Below are positions 17,937 to 26,353 of a stretch of 64,000 nt of DNA, in pieces. Within the stretch, counting starts at the first letter, position 1. Each line of letters begins with the position of its first letter. Below the pieces are notes generated by a model. It was not told the origin of the DNA. It did not search any database and saw only the letters and a program-made list of their open reading frames with translations. This DNA is from JABDMH01 sp965223105 (GTDB lineage Bacteria; Bacteroidota; Bacteroidia; Chitinophagales; Saprospiraceae): positions 6,758,001 to 6,822,000 of the forward strand of contig OZ244987.1 of assembly GCA_965223105.1 (NCBI GenBank), in the 5' to 3' direction. The position numbers were made by a program, and so were the translations under genes.

Positions 17937-18671
17937 ATGAAAAATGCAACCTTGGAGACAATGAAGGATCTTAGATTGGGAGGCATGGCGTCAACATACG
18001 AGGCCATCCTTAATCTTCCTGTCAACCAACATCCGGACAATCACGAACTCATCGCACAGCTGATCGATTCTGAACTACTTTACAGGTCCAACAAAAGAAT
18101 GGATTTGTTTATCAGACTCAGCAAACTGCGTTACCAGGCCAACTTAAAGGATATAGACTACTCATCATCAAGAAACTTAAAAAAAGAGCACATTACCAAA
18201 TTAGCGGATGGCGCCTATATCGATAGGAGTGAAAATATACTTATTACGGGCGCCACAGGCTGTGGAAAATCTTATCTGTCCTGTGCGCTGGGACACCAGG
18301 CCTGCGTCCTGGGTAAAAGAACACTCTACTTTAATCTAAACCGATTCACAGAACAAATCACCCTGGCAAAGACAGATGGAACATTAATAAAATGGCTCAA
18401 CAGATTAAGAAAAGCCAGCCTGATTATCTTGGATGACTTTGGTCTTCAACCCTTGTCCCAGTCCGTCCTTCTAATTATTCTGCAAATACTAGAAGACCGA
18501 TATGAGCGCTCCTCAACAATTATTTGCTCGCAATTACCTGTGTCAAAATGGCATACCTATCTCAATGATCCGACTATTGCAGACGCCATTCTTGACCGCC
18601 TAGTACCCAAAGCACACAGAATAGAATTGAAAGGAAAAAGCATGAGAAAACCAACAAAACAACTATCTTAA
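17937..18671 (+). CDS. istB: IS21 helper ATPase IstB
   Basis: The AAA+ ATPase of 244 residues that assembles on DNA and directs IstA to the target. Walker A is GATGCGKS at residues 105-112 and Walker B is LIILDDFG at 162-169. The N-terminal part has the MKDLRLGGMASTYEA segment typical of IstB. It is complete and ends 76 bases before the right end of the element. Confidence 0.95.
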   Translation: MKNATLETMKDLRLGGMASTYEAILNLPVNQHPDNHELIAQLIDSELLYRSNKRMDLFIRLSKLRYQANLKDIDYSSSRNLKKEHITKLADGAYIDRSENILITGATGCGKSYLSCALGHQACVLGKRTLYFNLNRFTEQITLAKTDGTLIKWLNRLRKASLIILDDFGLQPLSQSVLLIILQILEDRYERSSTIICSQLPVSKWHTYLNDPTIADAILDRLVPKAHRIELKGKSMRKPTKQLS

Positions 18672-18752
18672 ATAAGGAAATGGAGATGAAATTTCTACAG
18701 GGGGTCAACAGCCCGGAATATGGGGGTCAGCTTAGTCGGAATATGCATCTAG

Positions 18753-19204
18753 CTCATTTGAAAAGAGAGTGCCGAGGATTAAAGGAGTTTCATAAATCCA
18801 GATGGGCGATCAAACTGGAGAAGGTTCTTCAAGAAATCATGCTGACATGCAGGAAGAAAAGGATTCCAAAAGACAAAAAGAAAGACATTGAAGACAGATT
18901 GGATAAGTTATTATCACAAAAATTATCTAAATCCCACAAATCGATTAAATCTCTAAGGAATCGATTACAAAGATTGAGAGATTGTGTTACTGTGTGCCTA
19001 TACAATCGCAAAGTACCACCGGACAATAATGCCTCAGAAAGAGCAATCCGGATGATCAAATTAAAGAGCAAGATATCAGGTACATTTCGCTCTCAGAAGG
19101 GTGCACAAAGATTTGCCATTTTAAGAACGATTATCGATTCGGCAATTAAACAAGGAATTCACCCCTTTAAAGCACTGGAAATGCCTAATATTATTATCAA
19201 TTAG
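18753..19204 (+). pseudogene. IS66 transposase, C-terminal part
   Basis: Continues the frame of 15141-16056 once the IS21 element and one TCTAG are removed: the junction then reads GHQIC-LAHLKRECRGL. It carries the third catalytic residue, Glu in NNASERAIRMIK, and the usual IS66 C-terminal GTFRSQKGAQRFA segment. A frame starting at 18680 inside IS21 runs into it but does not restore a functional enzyme. The TAG stop lies 14 bases before the end of the element. Confidence 0.92.
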
Positions 19205-19572
19205 AGCTGAGTAGTTACGTTTACGATAATCTTTATAGAAGATTTGTACTTGTTCTTCTCTTTCCAGGTACCTTAAACGATTTCTAGAAATAGCTACCCG
19301 ATTAATGTATCGTCCCAAATAATTTTCAATTAATCCCGTCTGCATCGTCGGATAGGAATTTCTTACGTTCCAACGCGGCTTGCATATCTCTGATCTCAAG
19401 ATCTCATAGTATGATAATTGTATGTTGCCCTTCAGTATTAAATTGTCAAGACCCGAAAGAAAAATATTTCTAAATACGCGACACATCTCGCGGTAGGATG
19501 CGATCTTCTTTTTTCTCTTTGGCCAAAGCCATTTGTTTGCTTTTATACCTCCAAAGGTGATCAAACTATTTA

Positions 19573-19598
19573 CCCCGTCGGATATGCATCCCACGGGG
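19573..19598. repeat. Short palindromic element, copy 3
   Basis: CCCCGTCGGAT, loop ATGC, ATCCCACGGGG. Together with flanking bases it adds exactly 30 bases, ten codons, between HVH and SLITFGG of the IS91 transposase compared with the intact copy. Confidence 0.8.
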
Positions 19599-19611
19599 TG
19601 CACATGAATAT

Positions 19612-19684
19612 GCTCTCCCATCCACTTCGTGGTTGATTCCCTTGAAGATCCACTGGATCTTCATCCGGCCAAAAGGCCGGAATC
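19612..19684. repeat. Hairpin-rich 73-bp insert in IS91 transposase
   Basis: Absent from the intact copy at the matching point. It contains two perfect hairpins: GAAGATCCA-c-TGGATCTTC (19644-19662) and CCGGCC-AAAA-GGCCGG (19665-19680). It breaks the reading frame just before the HUH histidines. The exact insert limits are uncertain by a few bases. Confidence 0.65.
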
Positions 19685-19864
19685 GGTCATCAATATGTCC
19701 GATCCAAATGTATGCAGTACACTTACCATGCCCGGTAAGGCCCCTACATTTGTCGGATCGGCACACACTTGTATGACCGTTTGCCATGCACTGCATAGCA
19801 ATAAATTGTAGAGCAACTTCGGATACCGCTTAACAATTTTATTGAGTTGATGTGGCAAGGTTTA

Positions 19865-19889
19865 CCCCGTTGGATTGCATCCTACGGGG
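19865..19889. repeat. Short palindromic element, copy 4
   Basis: CCCCGTTGGAT, loop TGC, ATCCTACGGGG. The insert relative to the intact IS91 copy is 29 bases and shifts the frame between VFT and PHQ of the transposase. Confidence 0.8.
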
Positions 19890-19961
19890 TGAAAACCGTA
19901 TGCGTATAAGGAACCGCCAGCAATCTTTTGCCCAACTTATCCTGCCATTGTGCCCGTTTAA

Positions 19962-19986
19962 TCCCGAGGGATCTTGATCTACGGGA
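19962..19986. repeat. Short palindromic element, copy 5 (variant)
   Basis: TCCCG at one end pairs with CGGGA at the other, with a GATC-TT-GATC core. Size (25 bases) and layout match the other copies though the bases differ. The insert relative to the intact copy is 29 bases, after the zinc-domain CPLCQS. Confidence 0.65.
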
Positions 19987-20070
19987 CAGGTACTCTGACA
20001 AAGGGGGCACTGAGCATGTCCACATGAGTGATAAATAAATAACAAATATTATTTTTAAAATTGAAAGTAT

Positions 20071-23000
20071 TTACTCTTTAGTCCTAGCTCTTTCTTTTAA
20101 CACATCCACCACATAATAAACTGTTGGTACCAAATAAACCGTTAAAATAAGAGACGAAAGCAAGCCTCCAATAATTACCCATGCCAAGCCATTTTTCCAT
20201 TCGCTGGCAGAACCAGTTGCTAATGCAATAGGCAACATTCCGATAACCATAGAAAGCGTGGTCATTAAAATGGGACGCAACCGCCCTTTTCCTGCAATGA
20301 TTAATGCCTCTTCGAAATGCCTGCCCTGTGCTTTCAATTGATTGGTGAAATCAACAATGAGAATGGCATTTTTTGTTACCAGACCCATAAGCATTATCAG
20401 ACCGAGCAATGCAAATAAACTTAAATGACTCAATGATAAATTCAAGGCTAAAAATGCTCCAATAGCTGCAACTGGAATTGAAAACAATACAACAAAGGGA
20501 TAAACAAAACTATCGTAGAGAGCTACCATTATCAAATAAATCAGAACAAATGAAATGAGTAATACCGAGCCTAATGCGCCAAAGCTATCATTCTGCCGCT
20601 TGATGTCGCTGCCCCAAGTCATTTGCATACCATCCGGTAGCGGGCTGTCTTTAAGGTAGGCTACCACATCGTCAGCAACAGTACCCGAAGGTCTGCCCAA
20701 TGCCTCGGCAGTCAGCGTTATAGCAGGTTGTCGGTCATTTCTCTCCAACAGAGAAGGCGAATTGTCTCGCACAACGTCAGCAAATTGAGCTACCTCAACG
20801 GGAAATCCCATTGGGTTAATAATGCTAAGTTGCTGTACATCCTCAAAGTTTTTTCGGTCGAAATCATCTATCCAGATCCTAACCGGGAATTCTATTCCTT
20901 TCTCCGTTAATGTGGCATCGTCATTTCCGGTGAAAGCGGTTCTTAAATTCATACCGACATAAGCAGTATTCAATCCCAATCGTTGCATTTTGTCTTTGTC
21001 CGGAATTACTTTAAATTCGGGACTTCCTTCTTCTACTGAAAGACGGACATTATCAGCTCCCGGAATTTTTTCGATGACAGATTTTAATGCTGCGCCTGTC
21101 TGCATTACCGTGTCCAAATTGCTTCCACTTAATGTGAGTTCGATAGGTGCGGAACGGGGGACTAACCCCAATGCAGCCATAGAATAATTGATGCCCGGAA
21201 ATCGGCTTTTCAATGCCTCCCGGAGTTCTTTCATAAATGCTTCCGTTGGCTGATGATTGCGTTCTTCCGAAGGATTTAATTGAATGGTAAATTCTGTTTT
21301 GTTGGCTGCGCCGACCCCCAAGCTGCCTATCCCTGTACTCGGTCCGCCAACGTTGCTGAACAGGGTTGCTACCTCTTCTTTTTGAAGTATAAAGTTTTCT
21401 ACTTTTTGTGAAATGACATTGTTTTGTTGAATGGAAATTGATTTGTCAAATTCGAGGCTCATACGAAACTTCCCCTGGTCGCCTGTTGCGATGAGTTCTT
21501 TTCCGATGATGCCCTGTTTCATCATCGCTCCGGTCAAAGCAAAAAGTAGCAATACAATTCCGGTAAATATCAGTTTGTGATTGAGTACCCATTTTAATTG
21601 TGAGCCATACCATTCTGTAAAGCTGTCCAGTTGTTTCTCAAACCATAATATAAACCGATTAAAAAAATTGGTGGGCTGTAAATCTTCTTTTTTCCCAATA
21701 CGGGATGCCATCCAGGGGGTAAGCGTAAAACCAACCAATAAACTGGTGAGGGTAGAAGTAATGACGACAACCGAAAACTGTTGAAGCATATCTGCCACAA
21801 AAACCTGTAAAAACAAAATAGGTAGGAATACTACTACATCCACCAAGGTAATGGACAACGCCGAAAACCCAATTTCCATTCGCCCGTCCATAGCCGCTTT
21901 TCGCTTTTCTTTCTTCATATCCAAATGCCTCTGGATATTTTCTAAAACGACTGTGGCATCATCCACCAAAATTCCGATGATAAGCGACATTGCCAAAAGG
22001 GTCATCAGGTTAAGCGTATAATTCAACAACCACATCACCGCAAAGGCAGTTACCAAAGAAGTCGGAATGGCAATCAATACAATCAATGAATTCCTGAAAC
22101 TTCTCAAAAACAAAAGCATCACCAACGAAACCAGAATCACCGCTAATATTAAATCAAAAACAACGGAGTTTACCGCCGCAATAGTATTGTCTGTGCTGTC
22201 GTCCGCAATAATGAAAGTTATACCCTCATCTGCGTTTTGTTGTTCAATGGTTTTGAACTTGTCACGAACCAATTTTGATACATCTACCGCATTGGCATCC
22301 CCTTGTTTTTTTAATAACAGCCCAATGCCATTTTTACCGTTGTATCGGCTAATAGAGGTTATTTCTTTTATATCGTCCGTTACGGTTGCCACAGCTTTTA
22401 CATAAACAGGACTACCGGGAGTAGGCATAGCCACCTGAACATTTTGAATGTCCTCTAAAGTGGTGAAATTTCCCGTTAAACGGACGGAATTATTTTCCTT
22501 ATCGGTTTGAACTTTTCCGGCAGGTAAATCCAAGCCTGAACGATTGATAGCATCAACAACTTGAAAAATGGACAACTTGTAATATTTTAATTTTTCTTGA
22601 TTGACCTTTACCTGTATTTCCCGCTCTTCACCTCCTAACAACGTAATTTCTGCCACACCGTTTATTTGCTGTATTTGCGGCAAAAATTCGTCTTTCATTT
22701 TTTGATAAAATACTTTTGGCTGTAAATTGCTTGTAGCGTTTACAGACATTATCGGCAGGTCATTTGGAGAAACCCTGCTCATCACCGGACTCAAAATATC
22801 ATCCGGTAAATCCTTTCGGATGTTGTCAATATACCGCTGGGCATCCTGCATGGTTTTATCTACATCAGTACCATATTTCAGATTGGCAATTACAATGGAG
22901 GCATTCGGCAACGATTTGGTGACCAAATAATCCACCCCTTCCAGATTGGAAAGTGCATCTTCAATATCACGGGATACTGAAGTTTCTACCTCTTGCGGTT

Positions 23001-23163
23001 CAGCACCCGGATACATCGTCTTAATGACGACTACGGGCTGGTTGAAGTCCGGCATCAGTTCGTAACTCAAGTTGTTGAAACCGATATAGCCAAATAAGAT
23101 AAACAGGCTGAAAAGTACGATTATTAGCGATGGACGTTTTATGGATATTTCTGTAATGTTCAT
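20071..23163 (-). CDS. RND-family efflux pump, inner-membrane permease
   Basis: A 1030-residue AcrB-like (HAE1) proton-driven exporter, full length. The first transmembrane helix follows MNITEISIKRPSL. The periplasmic porter domain and the helix-4 block GILVDDATVVLENIQRH, which holds the paired proton-relay aspartates, are clear. The second half repeats the layout with MLMGLVTKNAILIVDF. The adaptor gene ends 8 bases upstream and the outer-membrane channel precedes that, so the three form one tripartite pump operon. The substrate is unknown; the associated TetR gene suggests inducible export of a toxic compound. The 3' end lies about 25 bases from the truncated IS91 copy. Confidence 0.95.
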   Translation of the reverse strand: MNITEISIKRPSLIIVLFSLFILFGYIGFNNLSYELMPDFNQPVVVIKTMYPGAEPQEVETSVSRDIEDALSNLEGVDYLVTKSLPNASIVIANLKYGTDVDKTMQDAQRYIDNIRKDLPDDILSPVMSRVSPNDLPIMSVNATSNLQPKVFYQKMKDEFLPQIQQINGVAEITLLGGEEREIQVKVNQEKLKYYKLSIFQVVDAINRSGLDLPAGKVQTDKENNSVRLTGNFTTLEDIQNVQVAMPTPGSPVYVKAVATVTDDIKEITSISRYNGKNGIGLLLKKQGDANAVDVSKLVRDKFKTIEQQNADEGITFIIADDSTDNTIAAVNSVVFDLILAVILVSLVMLLFLRSFRNSLIVLIAIPTSLVTAFAVMWLLNYTLNLMTLLAMSLIIGILVDDATVVLENIQRHLDMKKEKRKAAMDGRMEIGFSALSITLVDVVVFLPILFLQVFVADMLQQFSVVVITSTLTSLLVGFTLTPWMASRIGKKEDLQPTNFFNRFILWFEKQLDSFTEWYGSQLKWVLNHKLIFTGIVLLLFALTGAMMKQGIIGKELIATGDQGKFRMSLEFDKSISIQQNNVISQKVENFILQKEEVATLFSNVGGPSTGIGSLGVGAANKTEFTIQLNPSEERNHQPTEAFMKELREALKSRFPGINYSMAALGLVPRSAPIELTLSGSNLDTVMQTGAALKSVIEKIPGADNVRLSVEEGSPEFKVIPDKDKMQRLGLNTAYVGMNLRTAFTGNDDATLTEKGIEFPVRIWIDDFDRKNFEDVQQLSIINPMGFPVEVAQFADVVRDNSPSLLERNDRQPAITLTAEALGRPSGTVADDVVAYLKDSPLPDGMQMTWGSDIKRQNDSFGALGSVLLISFVLIYLIMVALYDSFVYPFVVLFSIPVAAIGAFLALNLSLSHLSLFALLGLIMLMGLVTKNAILIVDFTNQLKAQGRHFEEALIIAGKGRLRPILMTTLSMVIGMLPIALATGSASEWKNGLAWVIIGGLLSSLILTVYLVPTVYYVVDVLKERARTKE

Positions 23164-23170
23164 TTCTTTT

Positions 23171-24322
23171 CTAATTTACGGCAACATTTGCCCCTTCAAA
23201 CAAATTGATAAATCCTCCTGTAATAATTACATCTCCTTCCTTCAAACCACTTTCAACCACCACCTTATCCTGTGTTCTCTCTGAAATGAAAATACTTTGC
23301 AATACGGCTATTCCTTTTTTTATCAAATAGACTTGCGGTTGATTGCCTGAGTTTAGAATAGCTGATGCCGGAACAATTATCTGCTTTTCTTCATTATCAT
23401 TCTTTAATACCACCTTGCCAAACATGCCTGATTTGATTCTTAAATCAGCAGTATTTTCTACAGAAAATTGAATGGGAAAACTATTGGCCACATTTCCTTT
23501 GACACCTATCATGTTCACTTTCGAGGAATGAATCATTTCGGGAAAAACATCAGCAATCACCTGATAGGATTGATTTTTATCAAAATGAATCAAATCCGTT
23601 TCAGGAACATTTACCGTGAATTTTAATTGGGCAATATCCGTGATTTGAAGTAAAGGTATACCCGGTGCTGCGAACGCACCAGTTTCTGTCAGTTTGCCCG
23701 TCACTATTCCACCAAAGGGTGCGGTGATTATGGTTTTATTGATTTGTTCTTCAATGGTAGCTTTTTGGGCTTCTGCGTTTTTTAAAGCCGATTGTTGCAG
23801 AATTGTTTTTCGTTGAACTTTAGCAGTATTTAGTTGCAGTTCCGCCTTCTCCAATTGGACACCTTGTACGGCACCGGCTGTGGCGAGTACCCGATAGCGG
23901 TTTACGTCTGCCTGAAAGCCGTCTATTTGTAATTGATTGTTTTGTAATTGGATTTCATACTCCGACTTAATGTTTTGAATTTGAACATTTATGGTATTCA
24001 ATTGCTGTTGTAAAATTGCCTTATCCAATTTGATCAAGGTTTGCCCTTTGCGAACATGACTTCCTTCTTCCACTAAAATGCTATTGATTTTGCCTTGTGT
24101 TTCAGCACTTATTTTTGCTTCCTTATTTGGGTGGAATTTGCCCGTAAAGGAATAGGCGGAATCACTACTTTTTAATTTCAAAGTATCTGTTTGCACAAAT
24201 ATAGTTTGCTCTTTATCGTAATGATAGACGTTATTGTCCGCTGTGTCTTTGTTGCTTTTTAATTTAAAAACCATTAGCGCAATCAGCACCATAGGTATCA
24301 GTATATAAAGTATTTTCTTCAT
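23171..24322 (-). CDS. RND efflux periplasmic adaptor (membrane-fusion protein)
   Basis: A 383-residue HlyD/AcrA-type adaptor joining the inner-membrane pump to the outer channel. An N-terminal hydrophobic anchor (ILYILIPMVLIALMVF) is followed by a lipoyl half-motif (ISAETQGKINSILVEEGSHVRKGQ), a coiled-coil hairpin at about residues 110-195, and the second lipoyl half (TAPFGGIVTGKLTETGAF). The C-terminal part has the beta-barrel and membrane-proximal domains. It lies 3 bases from the upstream TolC-like gene and 7 from the pump gene. Confidence 0.93.
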   Translation of the reverse strand: MKKILYILIPMVLIALMVFKLKSNKDTADNNVYHYDKEQTIFVQTDTLKLKSSDSAYSFTGKFHPNKEAKISAETQGKINSILVEEGSHVRKGQTLIKLDKAILQQQLNTINVQIQNIKSEYEIQLQNNQLQIDGFQADVNRYRVLATAGAVQGVQLEKAELQLNTAKVQRKTILQQSALKNAEAQKATIEEQINKTIITAPFGGIVTGKLTETGAFAAPGIPLLQITDIAQLKFTVNVPETDLIHFDKNQSYQVIADVFPEMIHSSKVNMIGVKGNVANSFPIQFSVENTADLRIKSGMFGKVVLKNDNEEKQIIVPASAILNSGNQPQVYLIKKGIAVLQSIFISERTQDKVVVESGLKEGDVIITGGFINLFEGANVAVN

Positions 24323-24325
24323 TAT

Positions 24326-25651
24326 TTATCTATTTAAAATGTTGCCCGTTAGTTTAATCAATTCCAAATCAGCTTTTAGGTATTCTATGATTGCCGACAG
24401 GTAATTCTGCTGTGCCTCTCGTAAGGCATTGTCAGCCAAAAGCACTTCGGTCAAAGAAGCAACTCCTTGTTTTTGTTGGAAAACGGTCTGCTCATAAATG
24501 GACTGAGCCAGTTGAGTTTGAGAGGCATTGGTAGCAACTGACTTTTGAGCTACACTTTTTTGCAACTGCGCATTTTCAAATTGCATCTGATTTTTCTCGG
24601 TCAGTAAATCCAATTGCAAAGCACTATTGGTCAGTTCTAAATCTTTTTGAACGATCTTTCTCTTTGTAACCGTTCCGTTAAAAAGCGGGTAATTGATTTG
24701 CAGAATCGCAAATCCAATTGGGTAAAAATTCAGGAAATCATTAGGTTTTTGATCATAACCATATCCGGTAACTCCATAACTCCCGAAAAGTGAAACCGAG
24801 GGTAGTTGTGATTTTTTTAAGGTATTCCGCTCTTCCAATAAAAGCCTTTGCTGTGTTTTTGCAATCCGAATATCAAGAGTGGATTGATGTGAATATTTAT
24901 TGTTATCCTGATAAACTATTTCCGATTCTACTTCGATAATTTGGTCAACGGGAACACCCATTAAAAATTTCAAAGCATTCAATACTTGGTCGTATTTGCT
25001 CCTTGCATGTTGTTGTTCAGCGGTGAGTTGTTCCACTTGCAAAAGCACTTTATCGACATCCGTTCCTTTGGCAAGCAACTGTTCCCGGAGCAATTGAACA
25101 TTAACCAGCAGTTTTTTACTGTTGACCAAATTGCTGTCAATGAAGGTCATTTGATTGTATAAAATCTGAGCATTGAAATACAAATTGGAAATTTCAAAAT
25201 AGAGTTCTTCCTCCGTTTTTTGATATTGCAGGGCTTTGAGATCCGATGCTATTTTTGTGGCTTCGATAGCTCCCTTAATATTTGGATTATATAAAGGCAT
25301 AGCAACTTGCAAATTGGCATTGAGGTTATGCGGGACACCGAATTGAGCTTCTTTAAACTCTCCTTCCGCCCCACCGAAAACCGACAATGGCATGAGTTGA
25401 TAAGGCAGGTCAGTAAAATATTTATAGTCAGCGTTGACACTTATCTTAGGAAGCAAATTAGCCTTCGCCTCTTTTTGCTTCTGCTCACGTATTGCGATAT
25501 TATTTCTTTCTATTGCCAAACCTTTATTGTGCAATTGAGCCGTATCAATACATTGTTCTAATGTCCACACCTGTGCCTTTACTGGATTGGCAACTGCAAC
25601 TGCCATAAGTAGTAGTGCAACAAATTTAAGTTTGTGAATACTTACTAACAT
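24326..25651 (-). CDS. TolC-family outer-membrane efflux protein
   Basis: A 441-residue outer-membrane channel of the pump. A signal peptide (KLKFVALLLMAVAVANPVKAQ) precedes WTLEQCIDTAQLHNKGL, the usual first TolC repeat. Long helices (LREQLLAKGTDVDKVLLQVEQLTAEQQHA and similar) form the tunnel hairpins, and the second repeat ends with ALREAQQNYLSAIIEYLKADLELIKLTG. It is first of the three pump genes in transcription order and lies 15 bases after the cupin gene. Confidence 0.92.
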   Translation of the reverse strand: MLVSIHKLKFVALLLMAVAVANPVKAQVWTLEQCIDTAQLHNKGLAIERNNIAIREQKQKEAKANLLPKISVNADYKYFTDLPYQLMPLSVFGGAEGEFKEAQFGVPHNLNANLQVAMPLYNPNIKGAIEATKIASDLKALQYQKTEEELYFEISNLYFNAQILYNQMTFIDSNLVNSKKLLVNVQLLREQLLAKGTDVDKVLLQVEQLTAEQQHARSKYDQVLNALKFLMGVPVDQIIEVESEIVYQDNNKYSHQSTLDIRIAKTQQRLLLEERNTLKKSQLPSVSLFGSYGVTGYGYDQKPNDFLNFYPIGFAILQINYPLFNGTVTKRKIVQKDLELTNSALQLDLLTEKNQMQFENAQLQKSVAQKSVATNASQTQLAQSIYEQTVFQQKQGVASLTEVLLADNALREAQQNYLSAIIEYLKADLELIKLTGNILNR

Positions 25652-25666
25652 TTGATGTCAAAATTT

Positions 25667-25954
25667 TTATTTAAAAAGTAACAGATTGCTGTCAATGACG
25701 GCATCCACCCAATGCTTAACCATTGGTTCAATGCTCACATAATCACCTGCCATCAAGGTTTCTTTCATTCCTTGGTCATTATTAAAAACTACCTTGCCTT
25801 TTACACAAACCAAAAGAGCAGGCGTTTTGGTGATATGTTCTTTTAACTGCTGATTTTCCAAAATTTGGATAGCCGTTAAGTTTCCTTCTTCTCCTTTAAA
25901 GAGCATTTTTGCGGAAACGGATTTTTCTTTGTTGTGCAATGCTTTTATATTCAT
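25667..25954 (-). CDS. Small cupin-like protein
   Basis: A 95-residue single-domain beta-barrel. ALLVCVKGKVVFNNDQGMKETLMAGDYVSIEPMVKHWVDAV has the cupin 2 layout (G-x-V, AGDxxxIxPxxxH), but with only one of the usual metal histidines it may not bind metal. Its start codon overlaps the stop of the damaged lipoprotein gene upstream as ATGA, which implies coupled translation in the ancestral operon. It may sense or bind a small ligand of the pump pathway; this is inference. Confidence 0.75.
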   Translation of the reverse strand: MNIKALHNKEKSVSAKMLFKGEEGNLTAIQILENQQLKEHITKTPALLVCVKGKVVFNNDQGMKETLMAGDYVSIEPMVKHWVDAVIDSNLLLFK

Positions 25955-26353
25955 TGGAAATATTGATTGAATGTTTTAAATGAGTTTTGGATTTGCTTAA
26001 ATACCTCTGTTGCTGCTTCATTATCTTTTGCATTGGAGAGTGCTTTTACCAAATCAATACGAGGCAACAACCACTTGTGCAATTCGTCATGTGCTTTGCC
26101 TTACATCGTGCAACTGGAAATGAGTAAATCAATATTTTTCTGCAAATTTTCAGTTAGAGCGGGATAGCCTTTTTCCGGTGAATTTTCAAATAAGGTAACA
26201 TCGTTTTCCATTGCGCGGATGTGTACTAACCATACTTTCGATGATAGTCCATTTTTCTCCGTCGTTCAGTTCGAGCTTACCTTTACTTGAATTGCCACCG
26301 CAACTGAACAGCAAGAAGATGATTGCAAAAGAGAATACTATTTTATGATACAT
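25951..26353 (-). pseudogene. Lipoprotein gene with a frameshift and an internal stop
   Basis: From ATG 26353 the frame gives a lipoprotein signal (MYHKIVFSFAIIFLLFSC) and GKLELNDGEKWTIIES. After that the sense continues in another frame as VHIRAMENDVTLFE, then PALTENLQKNIDLLISSCTM, a TAA at 26101-26103, and GKAHDELHKWLLPRIDLVKAL to TGA at 25951. So there is one frameshift near 26220 and one nonsense codon. The two parts fit a single lipoprotein of about 130 residues. Two independent lesions argue against sequencing error. The family is not known to me. Confidence 0.7.

Larger units (their letters stand above)
16057..18747. mobile_element. IS21-family element
   Basis: 2691 bp, bounded by TGCGTATTCCGG at 16057 and the inverted TGCATATTCCGA ending at 18747, with terminal TG...CA as in the family. 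A 5-bp duplication TCTAG flanks it. The left end carries six repeats of ATTCCGGnnnnnnTGACCCC type over 200 bases and the right end carries two in inverse orientation; these are the expected transposase-binding sites. istA and istB are both complete. It is inserted in the IS66 transposase gene, in the same direction. One of the left repeats contains a short palindrome. Confidence 0.94.
14966..19218. mobile_element. IS66-family element (ISBst12-like), interrupted by IS21
   Basis: The ends are GTAACTACTCAG at 14966 and its reverse complement CTGAGTAGTTAC ending at 19218. The next bases also match, 14 of 15 in all. Both ends are flanked by GTTTACGA (14958-14965 and 19219-19226), the 8-bp duplication expected of IS66. 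Removing the element and one duplication restores the IS91 transposase frame (KDYR.K). Only a tnpC-type transposase gene is present, without tnpA or tnpB, as in the ISBst12 subgroup. Without its IS21 passenger the element is 1557 bp. Confidence 0.93.
19219..20045 (-). pseudogene. IS91-family transposase, central and N-terminal part, frameshifted
   Basis: The minus strand carries, in three successive frames, text aligning with the intact copy: IYHSCGHAQCPLCQS (zinc domain), PHQLNKIVKRYPKLLYNLL...VLHTFGSD, HIHVH and SLITFGG, then WNVRNSYPTMQTGLIENYLGRYINR with both tyrosines. The frame breaks coincide with inserted palindromes. A 29-base insert follows QCPLCQS, another lies after VFT, and a 73-base insert lies after FGSD. 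The palindrome between HVH and SLITFGG is 30 bases and keeps the frame. Homology ends near 20045. Confidence 0.88.
14237..20046 (-). mobile_element. IS91-family element, 5'-truncated and split by nested insertions
   Basis: Both halves align with the intact IS91-family element at 29421 onward. The left end starts with the same ATTGTGCC text as that copy, and the transposase C-terminus lies at 14593-14965. The rest of the transposase lies at 19219-20045 after an interrupting IS66 element. Homology stops near 20046, within the N-terminal zinc domain of the transposase; the remainder and the partner recombinase gene are missing. The element also contains four short palindromes absent from the intact copy (14338, 19573, 19865, 19962), plus a 73-bp hairpin-rich insert at about 19612. 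Confidence 0.85.

Noticed and set aside
18680..18752. Start of a separate gene running from IS21 into the IS66 fragment
   Set aside because: These codons lie in the IS21 right end and its target duplication; the IS66 frame is simply open across it by chance.
25967..26167. Plus-strand 66-residue frame
   Set aside because: It is antisense to the damaged lipoprotein gene, which has clear coding sense on the minus strand.
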